This document shows, piece after piece, positions 53,953 through 62,947 of a stretch of 64,000 nucleotides of DNA. The notes under the pieces are model-generated. The model saw only the letters and a list, made by a program, of their open reading frames with translations. It searched no databases and had not been told where the DNA came from. Position 1 is the stretch's first letter, and each line of letters begins with the position of its first letter. Origin of the DNA: Prevotella sp. E9-3 (GTDB lineage: Bacteria; Bacteroidota; Bacteroidia; Bacteroidales; Bacteroidaceae); contig NZ_CP091786.1 of NCBI RefSeq assembly GCF_022024015.1, positions 2,790,001 to 2,854,000 of the forward strand, read 5' to 3'. The position numbers were made by a program, and so were the translations under genes.

Positions 53953-55423
53953 TATTTTGCAGAATTTGATAGATTCGTGACATATCAACATGCTTGCGCA
54001 CATGATCAGCCAACAGATCATATTGTTGCTCCTTGAAATCGGCATAGCTCTGCATCACACAATTCTCCTTCACTTTGCCTTTCAACAAATGCTCAATAAC
54101 GGGAGCATTATCCAGGAAACCATGAATATAGGTTCCAATGCAATGATCTGTTTGAAGAATAGCCTGATCAGTATCGCTTACACCTTGATGGATTTCATAG
54201 CCTTGACAGACCTTTCCATCAAACTGAAAGTTCACCTGTCGGGTGGTTTTCTCTGCAGTCATGGTGGTATTTATTGGAAGGATTCCAAGACCCGGCAAAC
54301 TGACGATTGTCCCCTCGATACCCATTGGGTCGCTAATGCTTTGTCCCAACATCTGATATCCGCCACAGATACCCACGATGGTCTTTCCATCGCGATATGC
54401 GCGCTGAATAGCCTGTGCGCAACCATTTCTGCGCAGTTCCAGTAAGTCATCGAGTGTTGCTTTGGTTCCAGGAAGAATGATTATATCTGCCCTACTGATA
54501 TCCGAAACATTATTAGTATAGAACAGATTCACTCGTGCATCTCGCTCCAGCACATCAAAATCAGTAAAATTTGAGATATGGCGCAATAGCACAACAGCAA
54601 TATTCACTTTCCCTTCTGCCAACTCATGTTGCTTCTTTTCAAGGCTTACAGAGTCTTCTTCTTCAATATAAATGTCCTTAAAATAAGGGACGACACCCAG
54701 AACAGGAATGCCACAGATTTCTTCCAACATTCGTCTGCCATCTTCGAAAAGACGCATATCGCCACGGAACTTATTGATGATGATTCCTTTGATGAGGCGC
54801 TTGTCTTCAGGAGTTTGCAAGGCAATACTCCCATATACCGAAGCAAACACCCCTCCCCTATCTATATCGCCTACAAGAATCACATCAGCATTGGCATGCC
54901 TTGCCATCGGCATGTTTACGATATCGGTCTCACGCAGATTGATTTCTGAAATACTGCCTGCGCCCTCCATCACAATGGGATTATAGCGAGCCGCCAAGCG
55001 ATCAAAAGCGTCACAGACTTCTTTCCTAAAGTCAATTACTTCTGAAGTACATTTCTTTCCTTCCTTCTCACTCAAGGAAGAACTTCGAGAAGGTCTTCTC
55101 CAATAGTCGTACGCATTCTTGTTTCCAATAGGCTTACCATTAAGCACCACCTGACTGGTATGATCACTTTGAGGTTTCAGCAACAACGGATTCATATCCG
55201 TATGACAGGGGATGCCTGCCGCCTCTGCTTGTACCGCCTGTGCGCGCCCTATCTCCAAGCCTTCAGGAGTGGCGTATGAGTTCAGGGCCATATTCTGAGC
55301 CTTGAAAGGAGCTGGCAGGTATCCGTCCTGTTTGAAGATACGACAGAAAGCTGCAGCAATAATGCTCTTGCCTACATCGCTACCGGTACCGGCAAACATA
55401 ATGGGATGGAGCGTTTGTTTCAT
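53945..55423 (-). CDS. cobQ: Cobyric acid synthase CobQ
   Basis: 492 residues, normal length. ATP-dependent amidotransferase that amidates four side chains of the corrin ring. The N-terminal synthetase domain has FAGTGSDVGKSIIAAAFCRIFKQDG and PFKAQNMALNSYATPEGLEIGRAQ; then MEGAGSISEINLRETDIVNM; the C-terminal glutaminase-like domain has ILPGTKATLDDL, the nucleophile Cys in VGICGGYQMLG, and the terminal His in GTYIHGFLDN. It overlaps both neighbours (ATGA with the adenosyltransferase gene and 8 bases with cobD). Confidence 0.96.
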   Translation of the reverse strand: MKQTLHPIMFAGTGSDVGKSIIAAAFCRIFKQDGYLPAPFKAQNMALNSYATPEGLEIGRAQAVQAEAAGIPCHTDMNPLLLKPQSDHTSQVVLNGKPIGNKNAYDYWRRPSRSSSLSEKEGKKCTSEVIDFRKEVCDAFDRLAARYNPIVMEGAGSISEINLRETDIVNMPMARHANADVILVGDIDRGGVFASVYGSIALQTPEDKRLIKGIIINKFRGDMRLFEDGRRMLEEICGIPVLGVVPYFKDIYIEEEDSVSLEKKQHELAEGKVNIAVVLLRHISNFTDFDVLERDARVNLFYTNNVSDISRADIIILPGTKATLDDLLELRRNGCAQAIQRAYRDGKTIVGICGGYQMLGQSISDPMGIEGTIVSLPGLGILPINTTMTAEKTTRQVNFQFDGKVCQGYEIHQGVSDTDQAILQTDHCIGTYIHGFLDNAPVIEHLLKGKVKENCVMQSYADFKEQQYDLLADHVRKHVDMSRIYQILQNND

Positions 55424-55920
55424 TCTTTTTCGTTGGCTAATACAAAAAGATAGTCAGACAGTCGGTTCATCATCACAAGGATTGTCTCGTCGATAGCATA
55501 CTGACGGGACAGCGACCATAACCGACGTTCTACAGTACGAGTTTGCGTACGGGCCAGATGGATAAATGCCGATAGTGTTGAACCATTGCCTGGAACAACG
55601 AAGCCACCTTCCTTCTGAGTTTCATCAATTGCTTGTTCCATTTGCTGAGTCAGACGTTCAGTATGAAGTTGACGAGGATTGCTATTTCCTTCTGGCGTTG
55701 CCACATGGCTCATAATGGTCATCAGTTCACATTGAATGGCATGAATCAATTCACGAGCTGCCTCATCATCGCCCAATTGCGAACGGACTATTCCCAACTG
55801 CGCATTCAATTGGTCAATCTGTCCGTTGACTTCAATACGAAAATCGTCTTTTGCCACTCGCACGCCATTGCGAAGACCTGTTTCTCCCTTGTCGCCTGTT
55901 TTGGTATAGATTCGCTTCAT
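55420..55920 (-). CDS. PduO-type ATP:cob(I)alamin adenosyltransferase
   Basis: 166 residues. Adds the 5'-deoxyadenosyl group to cob(I)alamin or a corrinoid precursor. The PduO/MMAB type is shown by MKRIYTKTGDKGETGLRNGVRV (ATP-binding N-terminus), the central EVNGQIDQLNAQLG, the FVVPGNGSTLSAFIHLARTQTRTVERR helix and a C-terminal NRLSDYLFVLAN. It overlaps cbiA and cobQ with ATGA junctions, so it is translationally coupled in the cob operon. This replaces the CobA type used by enterobacteria in the same step. Confidence 0.94.
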   Translation of the reverse strand: MKRIYTKTGDKGETGLRNGVRVAKDDFRIEVNGQIDQLNAQLGIVRSQLGDDEAARELIHAIQCELMTIMSHVATPEGNSNPRQLHTERLTQQMEQAIDETQKEGGFVVPGNGSTLSAFIHLARTQTRTVERRLWSLSRQYAIDETILVMMNRLSDYLFVLANEKE

Positions 55921-57194
55921 AACTGGTACAAATGTGTGTAACTGGCCAATACATTTTTATATTTGAGCACAGGTGTCGGCACTTGGTTTCCCTTAGCGTC
56001 ATACACCTGAACAATACTTTCTGGCACCTGTCCTAAGAATTGGGTATAGTGAAACTCATGACCTCTATACTCTTTTCCATCGAGAACAAACTGGCGATAA
56101 CCTAATGAAAGTTTTCTGTCGGCTTTTCGTGCTGAAATGGTATAAGGAAGAACGCCACACATACAGTACTCTCCATTCTCCGGGTCTTCCCTTTCGTCAG
56201 TCACAATAGCTTTGCACAGATACATCATTCCGCCACATTCAGCAACAATCCGCCCTCCTTGTTCGGCATATTCCTTGACTGCCTTCCTGCAGCGTTCGTT
56301 CTTTTCCAAATCAGCCAAATGTTTTTCAGGATAGCCTCCTGGCAGGTAGAGTAAATCAATATTTTCGAAAGAAGGGACATCCTTTTCAGGGTCAAAGAAA
56401 CTAACTTTCTCGAACCTATCCAAGGTCTCTTGATAAAGGAAAGAAAAACTCTCATTGTTCCTGGCTATCAATACAGAGTGTGTTTCATTAGAACGCTCGG
56501 AGTGTTTAGCCGAAACGCTCGGAGTGTTCAATTGAGATGCTGAGAGCGATAATAATCTTTTCCAGTCAATCTTTGAATCAAGGGTCTGAATCAAAGTCCT
56601 ATCATCTGATTCTGTTGAGAAATCCAAACCTAAATAGCGCGAGCTCTGTTCAAAGGCTGCTGATTTGGGCAGATAGCCCAGACATTCAACGCCCAAATCG
56701 TCACACACCTGCTTAAGCATTTGGAAATGTCTTTCCGAACCTACCTTATTATATATAATACCGGCGAACCGAATATCTTTTTTAAAATTCAGAAAACCCG
56801 ACAACAAGGCAGCCATGGAATAGGCTGCCGACTTAGCATCGACCACCAACACAACAGGTAAATTCAATAATCTGGCTATTTCATAGGAAGAACCTTTCTC
56901 CCGGTCATAGCCATCAAACAGTCCCATCATACCCTCTACCACACATACCTCAGCATCAGCTGCATAGTATTCAAAACACTCACACACATGTTGTGGCGTT
57001 GTCATAAAAGTGTCAAGATTTATGCTGGGCCTTCCACATACCGCTTGGTGGAATTTCGTGTCAATATAGTCCGGTCCACACTTGAATGGTTGGACCTTGA
57101 ATCCCTTTTCGCTCAGCAAAGCCATCAGTCCTCTGACAATTGTTGTCTTGCCAGAACCACTTGTTGGAGCTGCTAAAAGGAATTGTGATTTCAC
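55917..57194 (-). CDS. cbiA: Cobyrinic acid a,c-diamide synthase CbiA
   Basis: 425 residues from the GTG at 57194. A TTG further upstream (57209) lies before the -7 box at 57199-57206 and cannot be the start if that promoter is used. Glutamine-dependent amidation of cobyrinate or its cobalt form. Motifs: P-loop FLLAAPTSGSGKTTIVRGL, KPQPF-like QPFKCGPDYIDTKFH, VVEGMMGLFDGYD, and the glutaminase Cys in IVAECGGMMYL with the C-terminal HEFHYT. First gene of the eight-gene cob operon, divergent from the btuB riboswitch unit. Confidence 0.94.
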   Translation of the reverse strand: MKSQFLLAAPTSGSGKTTIVRGLMALLSEKGFKVQPFKCGPDYIDTKFHQAVCGRPSINLDTFMTTPQHVCECFEYYAADAEVCVVEGMMGLFDGYDREKGSSYEIARLLNLPVVLVVDAKSAAYSMAALLSGFLNFKKDIRFAGIIYNKVGSERHFQMLKQVCDDLGVECLGYLPKSAAFEQSSRYLGLDFSTESDDRTLIQTLDSKIDWKRLLSLSASQLNTPSVSAKHSERSNETHSVLIARNNESFSFLYQETLDRFEKVSFFDPEKDVPSFENIDLLYLPGGYPEKHLADLEKNERCRKAVKEYAEQGGRIVAECGGMMYLCKAIVTDEREDPENGEYCMCGVLPYTISARKADRKLSLGYRQFVLDGKEYRGHEFHYTQFLGQVPESIVQVYDAKGNQVPTPVLKYKNVLASYTHLYQL

Positions 57195-57198
57195 TTTG

Positions 57199-57206
57199 CA
57201 AAAGTA
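57199..57206 (-). promoter_or_regulatory. Putative -7 box of the cob operon
   Basis: Minus-strand TACTTTTG ending 4 bases before the GTG of cbiA; the transcript would be almost leaderless. No riboswitch can fit on this side. Confidence 0.45.
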
Positions 57207-57226
57207 CAATTTATTTTCTAAAAAGA

Positions 57227-57256
57227 TTGTTTATTTCCAAAATATTCATACCTTTG
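57227..57256 (+). promoter_or_regulatory. Promoter of the btuB/cbiK unit
   Basis: TTG (57227-57229), 19 bases, TACCTTTG (57249-57256), directly before the cobalamin riboswitch. Confidence 0.65.
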
Positions 57257-57263
57257 CAGCCGA

Positions 57264-57436
57264 AATGGCAATTAGGTGGCTGTAGTCGCCTAGTGTAAGG
57301 GAATCCGGTGAAAGCCCGGAGCTGTACCTGCAGCTGTAACCCCCTTTGAAAAGAATTTGTTAGTATAACGCCACTGGCTAAAAGCTGGGAAGGTATAACA
57401 GATTGGGGAAGCCAGAATACCTGCCTTTCAGAGAAT
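57264..57436 (+). ncRNA. Cobalamin riboswitch
   Basis: The leader before the btuB-like gene carries the conserved parts of the cobalamin aptamer in order: AAGGGAATCCGGTGAAAGCC (57298-57317), the stem GAGCTGTACCTGCAGCTGTAACCCCC, GCCACTGGC, GCTGGGAAGGTA and the B12 box GAAGCCAGAATACCTGCC (about 57409-57425). It should bind adenosylcobalamin and reduce expression of the receptor/chelatase genes when cobalamin is plentiful. The sequence between the box and the ATG (57426-57484) holds a small hairpin GTACCCGTGTAC that may be the expression platform. Confidence 0.93.
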
Positions 57437-57484
57437 TAGTACCCGTGTACAGGAATATACTCGAGGGAAAGCAAACTTGTTTTT

Positions 57485-59677
57485 ATGATAAAAAAGATTG
57501 CGACGTTGGCCACCTTCTTGATGGCAGGTCTGACAGCGGAATCACAAACGGTGGAGAGAGAAGACTCACTCCATGAAGTGGTTGTAACAGGTACTGGTAC
57601 CCAGCACTTGCTGAAGAATGCGCCTGTCCAGACAGAGGTCATCACTCAGAAGATGCTTCGACAGTATGGAGGAAAAAGTCTGGAGGATATTCTCTCTGGT
57701 CTTACTGCTTCGTTTGCTTTCAGCGAGGGCGATATGGGTAGTCAGATGCAATTGAATGGTCTTGGCAACAACTATATCCTGATACTCATCGACGGCAAGC
57801 GTATTCACGGCGATGTGGGAGGTGAGAACGACCTTGGCCTTATTGATCCACAGAATATTGAAAAGATTGAGATAGTAAAAGGTGCACAGAGTGCGCTTTA
57901 TGGTAGTGACGCTATGGCTGGCGTTATCAATATTATTACCAAGAAGCATGCCCAAAAGGGACTATTCGTTGACAATAGCACCCGATATGGCTCGCACAAC
58001 GACCTTCGCCAGCACAACACCTTAGCCTTCTCGCTCGGCCAGTTCTCTTCACAGACAAATTTTCAGATTCAACGAAATGACGGTTGGCAGAACACCAAAG
58101 AGGAATTTGCAGAAGCTACGGTGCTTACCGACAGCAAGAACAAGACTGTAAACAAATTCCACAACTGGCAACTCTCAGAACGCCTCACTTATCGGCCTAC
58201 TCCCCATAGCGAATTATATGCAGAAGGAACTTACTACAAGAAGAACATCCTGCGTCCTCAGGATGGTACACATCCCAGTTGCGATGTCTATACTTACAAC
58301 CTGCGCTATAACAATGCTTCGGCTGCTATCGGCAGTAAATGGCTATTAGGCAGCAATTCTTCTAAATCCGAGAACCATCATCAGAATACCATCACCCTTG
58401 ATATTGACTGGAACAAACATGCTTACTACTACGATTACACCCAAAGAACTTACGAATATATCTTGTTGAAAGGCGAGGAATTTGGCAATCTTGACGGAGA
58501 ATGGTATTCCGTTTTGATGAAACCAGGGCAAAGCAAACTACAGAGCGATCAACAGCGTGTGATGGGACTTTTAAAAGGAGTGTTCTACCTGCCTTATGGC
58601 AACACGCTGAATACAGGCATTGAATACCGTTATGACTATCTGAAGGCTCCCGATCGCACAGAAACGGGAACAGCCAGCGACCGTACATCGTCCTTTTATG
58701 TTCAGGACGAGTTCAACCTGATGGAATGGCTGAACATTACAGCCGGACTTCGTCTGGTTGACAATCGTAGTTTCGGATTGCGCCTCACGCCAAAGTTGAG
58801 TGCCATGTTATCTGCTGGCGATTTCCGTTTCCGCTTAGGATGGAGCCAAGGATTCAAAACGCCTACCGTGAAGGAATTGCACTATCGCTATCTGCATGTT
58901 ATGGGCAGCAGCACCTTCTTCAATATCGGCAATACTCATCTTGATCCTCAAACCAGTAATTACTATTCTGCTAATATTGAATACCGTGGTCGGAAACTTA
59001 CTGCTTCCGTCACCGGCTATCTGAACCGACTTGACCACATGATAGCTTTGGTAAACGTTCCTGTAGGCGAGATTCCTTCAGGCATCACCACTGCCTATCT
59101 GGGCGATGGAAGCAATAATGTTCAGGCACGCATGTATAAGAATATGGACGATGCCCGCACCTGTGGCATTGATGCCACCCTTTCCTATAAGGTGATGAAA
59201 GGACTCACGCTAAACACCGCCTATAGCTACCTTGACACAAAGGCACATCTCTATGACGAGAAGAAAGAACAGATGACTACCGTCACCATCGATGGAACGG
59301 CCCACCACAAATGGAGCGCATCGGCTATGTACAGTCATTCTTTTACTCCCACCTATGCCCTTGGCATCAGTCTCTCAACCCGTGGCAGCAGTACCCGATT
59401 CTACCAGAACAACCGAAACGGAAAAGCCTTTCAATTATGGCGCATCAACACCACCCATGATATTGGCAGACAAGACCGTATGCTGAGCTACAAGATTGAC
59501 TTGGGCATAGACAACATCTTCAATTATATTGACCGTACTATGCGCCCCTACCATCTGGGCAACAACACCCCTGGCACTACGGTGTATGGCACATTCGCTA
59601 TCAAATTCAATTATGGCAAGCGATTTAACAAACATAATTTATCAACAAAACAAAATGTTTACAATGAAGAAAATTAA
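57485..59677 (+). CDS. BtuB-like TonB-dependent receptor
   Basis: 730 residues. The signal peptide ends at about residue 20 (ESQT); a TonB-box-like DSLHEVVVTGTG follows, then the plug (about 40-150) with QTEVITQKMLRQYGGKSLEDILSGL, LNGLGNNYILILIDGKRIHGD and KGAQSALYGSDAMAGVINIITKK, and a barrel that ends with GTFAIKFNYGKRFN and a hydrophilic tail. Under the cobalamin riboswitch, so very likely a corrinoid or cobalt-complex importer. Its last 14 bases overlap the start of the CbiK gene. Confidence 0.9.
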   Translation: MIKKIATLATFLMAGLTAESQTVEREDSLHEVVVTGTGTQHLLKNAPVQTEVITQKMLRQYGGKSLEDILSGLTASFAFSEGDMGSQMQLNGLGNNYILILIDGKRIHGDVGGENDLGLIDPQNIEKIEIVKGAQSALYGSDAMAGVINIITKKHAQKGLFVDNSTRYGSHNDLRQHNTLAFSLGQFSSQTNFQIQRNDGWQNTKEEFAEATVLTDSKNKTVNKFHNWQLSERLTYRPTPHSELYAEGTYYKKNILRPQDGTHPSCDVYTYNLRYNNASAAIGSKWLLGSNSSKSENHHQNTITLDIDWNKHAYYYDYTQRTYEYILLKGEEFGNLDGEWYSVLMKPGQSKLQSDQQRVMGLLKGVFYLPYGNTLNTGIEYRYDYLKAPDRTETGTASDRTSSFYVQDEFNLMEWLNITAGLRLVDNRSFGLRLTPKLSAMLSAGDFRFRLGWSQGFKTPTVKELHYRYLHVMGSSTFFNIGNTHLDPQTSNYYSANIEYRGRKLTASVTGYLNRLDHMIALVNVPVGEIPSGITTAYLGDGSNNVQARMYKNMDDARTCGIDATLSYKVMKGLTLNTAYSYLDTKAHLYDEKKEQMTTVTIDGTAHHKWSASAMYSHSFTPTYALGISLSTRGSSTRFYQNNRNGKAFQLWRINTTHDIGRQDRMLSYKIDLGIDNIFNYIDRTMRPYHLGNNTPGTTVYGTFAIKFNYGKRFNKHNLSTKQNVYNEEN

Positions 59678-60809
59678 ATCTTTCATGCTGGCAACAATGG
59701 CATTTGCATTGGCTGCCCCAGTATTCACATCGTGTGGCGATGATGAAACAAAAGTGGAAACGGTTGAAAAAATTATCGACAACATCGTTTCCGAGTATTC
59801 GGTCAACGACAATATGGTGGCCGATCAGAAAGCTAAGTCGGGCAAGAACACAGCCGTGCTGCTGGTAGCCTTCGGCTCTACTTGGAACAATGCCTTTCAG
59901 GCTTTTGACGCTACGAAGAAAGCCTACGAGAAGGCTTTTCCTGAAGCCGATGTCTATCTTTGTTTCTCAAGCGACATCTGTATCAACCGTGCCAGCGTAG
60001 GTGAGAATACCGATGATGAAGGCAAGATCGTAAAACGTGACTATTACGAACCACGCTATCTGCTGCACGCCATCGGTGCCGCCAAGTACGGCAAAATCTA
60101 CGTGCAGTCGTTGCAGGTTATCCCTGGAGAGGAATTTGCTGCTGTAGTGGCCAGCGTAAAGAAATTCATGAACAATGGTTTCCTTGCCAACGCTCACCTG
60201 GACGACAAGTATTTGTCTAAGTTGGCTGAGGATGAAGCCATCTTCTTGGGTATGCCTCTTTTGAACGACTCTATCGAAGACATTAATGAAGTGGCCAAGC
60301 AATTGAACGAAAAGTGCAAGTCAGAAATTTCCGATGGTGTTGTGGCTTTCATGGGACACGGCAATCCCGACAAGTATGACACTTTCAAGGCCAACATACG
60401 TTACCGTCAGTTGGAGACTGCTCTGCAGAAACTCAATCCCAACTATTTTGTAGGAACGGTAGATATGGAGAACAACTATAAGCAGGACGTGATGGATCGC
60501 ATGAAGAAGAAGGGTATTACAAATGGAAAAGTTTATCTGCATGCCCTGATGTCTATCGCCGGCGACCACGCTCACAACGACATGGCTGGAGAGGGTGAAG
60601 AGTATTGGGATGAAGAAGACCCCGAGAGCGAGGATAACAGTTGGTTCGAGTACTTCACCAACAACGAATACACTCCTGTTGTTCCTGCCGTCAACAACCA
60701 TCCACAGGGTCTTCTCGAAATTCCCGGCATCCTGGAAGTATGGATCAACCACACCAAGAATGCAAAATTCCTTGAAGATGCCTACCATAGCATGTATCCT
60801 GAAGAGTAG
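59664..60809 (+). CDS. cbiK: Lipoprotein-type sirohydrochlorin cobaltochelatase CbiK
   Basis: 381 residues from the ATG at 59664, overlapping the receptor gene end by 14 bases; an ATG three codons earlier is possible. The C-terminal 320 residues match CbiK (class II chelatase, Co2+ into sirohydrochlorin): LLVAFGSTWNNAFQAF, YVQSLQVIPGEEF, the metal-site His in FMGHGNPD (H232) and VYLHALMSIAGDHAHNDMAG (H302/H304). Unusually it starts with a lipoprotein signal (FTSC, Cys24) and has an acidic insert (about 308-327, EGEEYWDEEDPESEDNSW) after the His motif. Periplasmic CbiK forms are known in Desulfovibrio. Between two receptors, it may act outside the cytoplasm on imported or captured tetrapyrrole or cobalt. 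Confidence 0.85.
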   Translation: MKKIKSFMLATMAFALAAPVFTSCGDDETKVETVEKIIDNIVSEYSVNDNMVADQKAKSGKNTAVLLVAFGSTWNNAFQAFDATKKAYEKAFPEADVYLCFSSDICINRASVGENTDDEGKIVKRDYYEPRYLLHAIGAAKYGKIYVQSLQVIPGEEFAAVVASVKKFMNNGFLANAHLDDKYLSKLAEDEAIFLGMPLLNDSIEDINEVAKQLNEKCKSEISDGVVAFMGHGNPDKYDTFKANIRYRQLETALQKLNPNYFVGTVDMENNYKQDVMDRMKKKGITNGKVYLHALMSIAGDHAHNDMAGEGEEYWDEEDPESEDNSWFEYFTNNEYTPVVPAVNNHPQGLLEIPGILEVWINHTKNAKFLEDAYHSMYPEE

Positions 60810-60835
60810 AACTACTTACCTCTATAATATATATT

Positions 60836-62905
60836 GTGAAGAAACTGATTATTCTTTTTTCGGTGGCACTCCTTTCCGGGGGTGCCGCTTTCTCTCAAAT
60901 CCATAAAATGGAACATCGCGACTCTTCGGTCGTTAGTCGCACATACAATCTGAACCCTGTTGTCATTACCGGTTCAGGCCATCACCAGCGTCTGAAGTCA
61001 ACAGCTACGCCCGTCCACGTCCTATCAGCGCAGGAAATTCGTGAACAAGGCATTACCACTTTCGATGCCGCTCTTACACGCATGATGCCACAAGTATCAA
61101 TGGCCCCCAATAGTATGGGAACCTTTCTTCGTTTAAATGGATTGGGCAACAAATACATTCTGATTCTCATCAATGGTCAGAAACTTTCAGGCGACATCTC
61201 CAGTAATGTTGATTTGAACCGAATCAACATGAGCCGGGTAAAGCGCATCGAAGTACTCGATGGTGCAGCCTCATCACTATACGGCTCGGATGCCATTGCA
61301 GGTGTCATCAACATCATTACCGACCAGCCTACTGATGCGGTGTGCAGTATTTCCAACGATACTCACGTCAGCGGGCACGGTGTACTGACAGAAAATGTCA
61401 ATATTGATATTTTCAAGAACGGTTTCGGTTCCTACACTTCTTTCTCTCACGACCGTGCCGACAGTTATCAAAACAACAGTTTGGAATACAAGAAAGGAAG
61501 CGATACAGGAACACAACAAACCATTGCTCCTTTTTTCACAGGCTACCGTTCAAACATCATCGGACAGAAATTCACCTATACCCCCCTTCAACAGTTGGCA
61601 CTGAATGCAGGTATAGACTATTCATACAAAATCACCGACCGTCCAGAGACTCAATCCGACATCACGGGTGGCACCGACTATGAGATGCGTTACAAAGGAC
61701 TGAGATGGAATTTAGGCGGCATCTACAAATTCACCAAAAGAAATTCTCTGCAAGCCAACTTCACCGTTGACCGTTTCCACTATGGCAAGGAATACGATGT
61801 AGAGACCAAGACCAACGCTATTGGCGACTATGTTCAGTCTAAGAAACAACGCTCTATGGAGGGAGAGTTGAGGGCAATTCTCGGATTGAGCAAAAACAGC
61901 ACCACCATCTTTGGTTCCGACTGGCGAAAGGACTATCTCACAGCCTCTTCAGGCAATATCGACGAGCATGTATATACCATGGCTGTCTTTGCCCAGCACG
62001 AGCAAACACTCTTCAAGGACTTTACAGCAACTGTTGGTTTGCGACTCACCCATCACCAAACGTTCAACCAGCACCTCACTCCAAAAGTTGCCATGATGTA
62101 TGCCCCGGGTAATTTCCGTTTCCGTGCCACCTACTCAGCCGGATTCCGTGCTCCAGGTCTGGACGAACTGTACTATCACTATTTTTCCGTGAATCGTGGC
62201 AAACCTCAGATTATTTTCGGCAATCAAGACCTTTCACCCGAGAAAAGCCACTACTTCTCTTTGAATGCCGAATATCGTACCCAGCAGGTTGCTTTCAGCA
62301 TTACAGGTTATTTGAACCGTATCAGCGATATGGTGGTTCGACAGAACATCGATGTTGACAACGCCTCCATGACCATGCTTCGAAAGGAGTTTCCTGAAAT
62401 GACTGATGCTCAAGCAGCCAAACTCGAGCGCTATTCGCTCTATACGAATAGTGACAAGGGCGATGTAAAAGGATTTCAGGTAAACATTTCCTCCAACATC
62501 GTTCAGGGATTTAATCTCTCTGCCAACTATGTCTATACCTATGCCAGAACCAAGAGCGGCGACGAATGGAACGTATTGGAGCGCAGTATCCGTCATACTG
62601 CCACCATTGCAGCCAACTATCATCACAGTTGGGGGAGATATGGTCTGAACATTAATCTGAACGGCCGTTTGCAGTCTAAGACCTACTATCCCGACTACGA
62701 AGATGCACCCGGCTATGGTGTATGGAACCTGCATACCACACATTCTTTCGATGTAGCGAAGTGGGCCTTCATCGAACCGAGTATCGGTATCGACAACCTT
62801 TTCGACAAGGCCGACCGTCGCATCGACTCCTCTAATCGTAAATATGCCCTATACAGTCCTGGCCGCATGCTGGTAGCAGGGCTGAAAGTGAAGTTTAAGC
62901 ACTAA
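60836..62905 (+). CDS. Second TonB-dependent receptor of the cobalamin region
   Basis: 689 residues from a GTG (MKKLIILFSVALLSGGAAFSQ gives a good signal peptide). Same architecture and clear relation to the receptor at 57.5 kb: LNPVVITGSGHHQRLKSTATPVHVLSAQEI, LNGLGNKYILILINGQKLSGD and LDGAASSLYGSDAIAGVINIIT in the plug, and a barrel ending GRMLVAGLKVKFKH. It follows the CbiK gene by 26 bases and is probably co-transcribed from the riboswitch promoter. Substrate may be a different corrinoid, heme-like compound or metal complex. Confidence 0.88.
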   Translation: MKKLIILFSVALLSGGAAFSQIHKMEHRDSSVVSRTYNLNPVVITGSGHHQRLKSTATPVHVLSAQEIREQGITTFDAALTRMMPQVSMAPNSMGTFLRLNGLGNKYILILINGQKLSGDISSNVDLNRINMSRVKRIEVLDGAASSLYGSDAIAGVINIITDQPTDAVCSISNDTHVSGHGVLTENVNIDIFKNGFGSYTSFSHDRADSYQNNSLEYKKGSDTGTQQTIAPFFTGYRSNIIGQKFTYTPLQQLALNAGIDYSYKITDRPETQSDITGGTDYEMRYKGLRWNLGGIYKFTKRNSLQANFTVDRFHYGKEYDVETKTNAIGDYVQSKKQRSMEGELRAILGLSKNSTTIFGSDWRKDYLTASSGNIDEHVYTMAVFAQHEQTLFKDFTATVGLRLTHHQTFNQHLTPKVAMMYAPGNFRFRATYSAGFRAPGLDELYYHYFSVNRGKPQIIFGNQDLSPEKSHYFSLNAEYRTQQVAFSITGYLNRISDMVVRQNIDVDNASMTMLRKEFPEMTDAQAAKLERYSLYTNSDKGDVKGFQVNISSNIVQGFNLSANYVYTYARTKSGDEWNVLERSIRHTATIAANYHHSWGRYGLNINLNGRLQSKTYYPDYEDAPGYGVWNLHTTHSFDVAKWAFIEPSIGIDNLFDKADRRIDSSNRKYALYSPGRMLVAGLKVKFKH

Positions 62906-62907
62906 AC

Positions 62908-62939
62908 TTTGGCTCTTTGCCATATAAACATTATCTTTG
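62908..62939 (+). promoter_or_regulatory. Promoter of the CobJ-CbiC gene with short leader
   Basis: TTTG (62908-62911), 20 bases, TATCTTTG (62932-62939), ending 8 bases before the ATG. Confidence 0.6.
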
Positions 62940-62947
62940 CTCACAAT

